Shown here: piece after piece, positions 6,771 to 8,257 of the stretch
How the letters are laid out: the number at the start of each line of letters is the position of its first letter
Numbering within the stretch: the first letter of the stretch is position 1
NCBI GenBank assembly: GCA_023390705.1
Contig: JAEWCI010000490.1
Location: 1-8,257 of the forward strand
DNA from: Pseudomonadota bacterium
GTDB lineage: Bacteria; Pseudomonadota; Alphaproteobacteria; Acetobacterales; Acetobacteraceae
DNA: 8,257 nt
Reading direction: 5' to 3'
Made by a program: the position numbers and the translations under genes
The notes under the pieces: model-generated
Database searches by the model: none
The model's input: only the letters and a program-made list of their open reading frames with translations
Told to the model about the DNA's origin: nothing

Positions 6771-8088
6771 ACGGCGGCCTGGTGTGCCCGCCGCCAGAGT
6801 GACCAAGCGATGACGTGGGCGGGCTGGATGCGCCGCTGCGTGAGGCGGGTGGCGATGCGACGGATTTCCTGGACCGACCAGCGGATGAGGTTCGGCGCGT
6901 CCGCGTCAGGTTGATCGGGGTTTTTGGGGGTGGTGGCGCGTTCGCCCTGTGGCGGATCACCGCCAGCATGGCGAAGGCCAGCATGACCAGCGAGACGTGG
7001 CGGTGCCAACCGTGCCAGCTTCTGGTCTCGTTATGGTCGAGGCCGAGCTCGTTCTTCGTCGTCTCGAACGCGTCCTCGATGGCCCAGCGCTGCCCCTCGA
7101 CGGCGACCAGCGTCCCGATCGTGGTCCCGGCCGGGCACCAGGTGGTGAATTAGGCGCATTCGCCATCGGCGAGGTTGCGCCGGATCAGCAGGCCACGGGT
7201 CCAGATGCCGATTGCGCCGTCCCGGTACTCGCCCGCCTCCAGGTCGGCTAGCTCGAGGTAGGCCCAGTCGGCGAGCCGCGGTCCCTTGGTGCCCTCGCCC
7301 GCGGACAGGCGCCGCCAGGCAGCGGGCTCGAGACCCTGCGCGATCTGCTCGGCGGTCCCGGCGGCCACCGGCTTGCCGATCCAGGAGTTGAAGGGCTGCG
7401 TGGCATTGACCCCGAGCACGTAGCCCTTGCCCGCCCGGCGCAGGGCCATCTCGATCTCGCCGACCCCGTAGACGCTGTCCGCCGCCACCCAGGCGAACGG
7501 CACCCCGGCCGCGATCGCGCGCTCGACCATGCGCCCGGCCTGCCGCGGCTTGGTGGCGAAGCCGACCTCTTGCGGCACATGGCCCGCCGCCAGGCGGGCC
7601 GGGTCGTCAGTCCAGGCCTTGGGCAAATAGAGGGCGCGGTCGATGAGGGCGTGGCCGTGCCGCGACGCATAGGCCGCGAACACCCCGATCTGGCAATAGG
7701 TGATCTTGCCTGCCGAGCCGGTGTACTGCCGCCCGACGCCGCAGGACGCCTTGCCCTGCTTGAGGAAGCCGGTCTCATCGATCACCAGTACCGCGTCCGG
7801 GTCGGCCAGCGTCTCCAGCGCATACTCGCGTACGACGTCGCGCAGCGCGTCCGCCTTCCAGCGGCCTCGGCCAAGGATGGCCTGCTGCCGCCAGGGCCCG
7901 GGGTCGCCCGCTGCCTCGGCCCGCATCCAGCCCGTCTTGCGCCGCTCCGGACCGAGCAGCCCATCCAGGAACTGACCGGCCGATGCGGCCACCCGGTCCT
8001 GGGTGAACAAGGGACGGATCCGTGCCTTCACGTCCCGCAGCGACGACGCCCAAAGCTCCAGGGTCGTCTCGATCGATCTACCACCCAC
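6771..8088 (-). pseudogene. IS701-family transposase, broken by nonsense, frameshift and truncation
   Basis: A DDE transposase. The start is taken as the GTG at 8088 (MGGRSIETTLELWASSLRDV, with GAGGG just upstream); a TTG at 8115 in the same frame is the alternative. Counting from 8115, motifs are QDRVAASAGQFLDGLLGPER (39-58), the first catalytic aspartate D113 in VLVIDETGFLKQGKASCGVG, and the second D213 in FAWVAADSVYG. An in-frame TAA at 7150-7152 replaces an expected aromatic codon before FTTWCPAGTT. The third catalytic acidic residue lies beyond it, in VEGQRWAIEDAFETTKNELG, so the truncated product would be inactive. The frame continues to RHRANAPPPPK and must then shift by -1 near 6920-6930 to regain RWSVQEIRRIATRLTQRRIQ and AHVIAWSLWRRAHQAAV. 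Homology then stops next to mrpAB. It may still be mobilised in trans only if both ends existed, which they do not. Confidence 0.88.
6920..6930 (-). other. C5A5C tract at the transposase frame change (slippery-type heptamer)
   Basis: On the coding strand five C then five A are read as codons CCC-CCA-AAA-ACC. C_CCA_AAA (6928-6922) matches the X_XXY_YYZ pattern for -1 ribosomal slippage, and a -1 shift here exactly restores the conserved transposase C-terminus. A one-base insertion in a homopolymer explains the same facts more simply, and the upstream TAA means ribosomes would not normally arrive here. Confidence 0.45.
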
Positions 8089-8134
8089 AGGCCCACCCTC
8101 GGCAAAGGGGAGCAACGCATCAGGTCAGAAAAAG

Positions 8135-8144
8135 TACAGCTGTA
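8135..8144. repeat. Palindrome TACAGCTGTA at the IS701 5' terminal region
   Basis: A perfect 10-bp palindrome just outside the transposase gene, probably part of the terminal inverted repeat of the IS701 element. Its partner copy at the other end is absent. It could be a transposase binding site; no evidence beyond position. Confidence 0.4.
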
Positions 8145-8151
8145 ATGTTAG

Positions 8152-8257
8152 AGGCTGTTGAGCAATTTTAGTGCGTCTTGGTTTGATGTGGCGTGGGATC
8201 ATGCGGTTGCCATGTCGGGGGGATGCAATCTCAGGCTTACCCTTCCGATCTCAGCGA
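8152..8257. other. Unassigned right edge, possibly the end of another element
   Basis: The 106 bp beyond the IS701 5' end are visibly less GC-rich than the rest. The segment begins GAGGCTGTTGAGCAATTTTA, which resembles the style of transposon termini (AGGCTGTTG starts are common in several IS families), but I cannot name a family. Short open frames run to the window edge without recognisable protein sequence. No gene is called. Confidence 0.3.

Larger units (their letters stand above)
6771..8147 (-). mobile_element. Degenerate IS701-family insertion sequence, 3' end missing
   Basis: The element carries one IS701-type transposase gene on the minus strand. Its 5' terminal region is judged to lie near 8130-8147, where minus-strand DNA reads CATTACAGCTGTACTTTTTC about 40-60 bp upstream of the coding sequence, followed outward by TTAG (8148-8151), a plausible target tetranucleotide for this family. 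If the matching repeat were present at the other end it would read AAAAGTACAGCTGTAA on the coding strand, which could itself encode K-V-Q-L-stop. No such sequence occurs between the transposase and mrpAB: homology ends at about 6771. The element therefore lacks its right repeat and the last codons. Exact ends are inferred. Confidence 0.7.

Noticed and set aside
7570..8145. A 191-codon plus-strand open frame ending EKVQL
   Set aside because: It is antisense to the IS701 transposase. The KVQL-stop ending arises because it reads into the terminal repeat; it carries no recognisable domain.
8242..8251. CTTCCGATCT, identical to the last ten bases of common Illumina adapters, six bases from the window end
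   Set aside because: A ten-base match can be chance, and the base before it (C in place of the adapter's T) and the rest of the adapter do not match. Noted in case the window ends at a contig edge.
1..8257. CRISPR arrays, tRNA or rRNA genes, riboswitches, toxin-antitoxin or defence genes
   Set aside because: No regularly spaced repeats, cloverleaf-like sequence, conserved aptamer core or matching protein motifs were found on either strand.

Overview
This is a very GC-rich proteobacterial window. Gene families and codon use suggest an alphaproteobacterium, plausibly in or near the Acetobacteraceae or Rhodospirillales (Roseomonas-like); that placement is inference from style, not from a marker gene. 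The core is a complete six-gene Mrp/Mnh/Pha-type multisubunit monovalent cation/proton antiporter operon on the minus strand, mrpAB-C-D-E-F-G (6750 down to 1018). mrpA and mrpB are fused into one 935-residue protein. Every junction overlaps by 1 to 7 nt or is separated by 4 nt, so the operon is almost certainly translated as a coupled unit. The products would form a large membrane complex exchanging cytoplasmic Na+ (or K+) for external H+, for pH and sodium homeostasis.

The flanks are scarred by mobile DNA. On the left, the 3' end of an L-lactate permease gene (plus strand, 1-511) is followed by a small graveyard: a possible short native gene start (582-610), the left end and first codons of an IS3-family element (611 to about 740), then a C-terminal scrap of a P-type cation-transporting ATPase (about 741-860) joined directly to the IS scrap. 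From 861 to 1017 I see no gene.

On the right, an IS701-family transposase gene (minus strand, about 8088 to 6771) is degenerate in three ways. It has an in-frame TAA before the third catalytic acidic residue, a -1 frame change at a C/A homopolymer, and a missing 3' end. The break lies only about 20 bp from the mrpAB start codon, so the native upstream region of the antiporter operon has been lost or displaced. Because the zero frame of the dead transposase is in phase with mrpAB, automatic annotation can easily give MrpA a false 78-residue N-terminal extension.

The last 106 bp (8152-8257) hold no gene that I can identify and may be the edge of another element. I see no CRISPR array, tRNA, rRNA or riboswitch. 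I did not find a convincing new biological system: the Mrp operon is conventional, and the interest lies in the rearranged boundaries.
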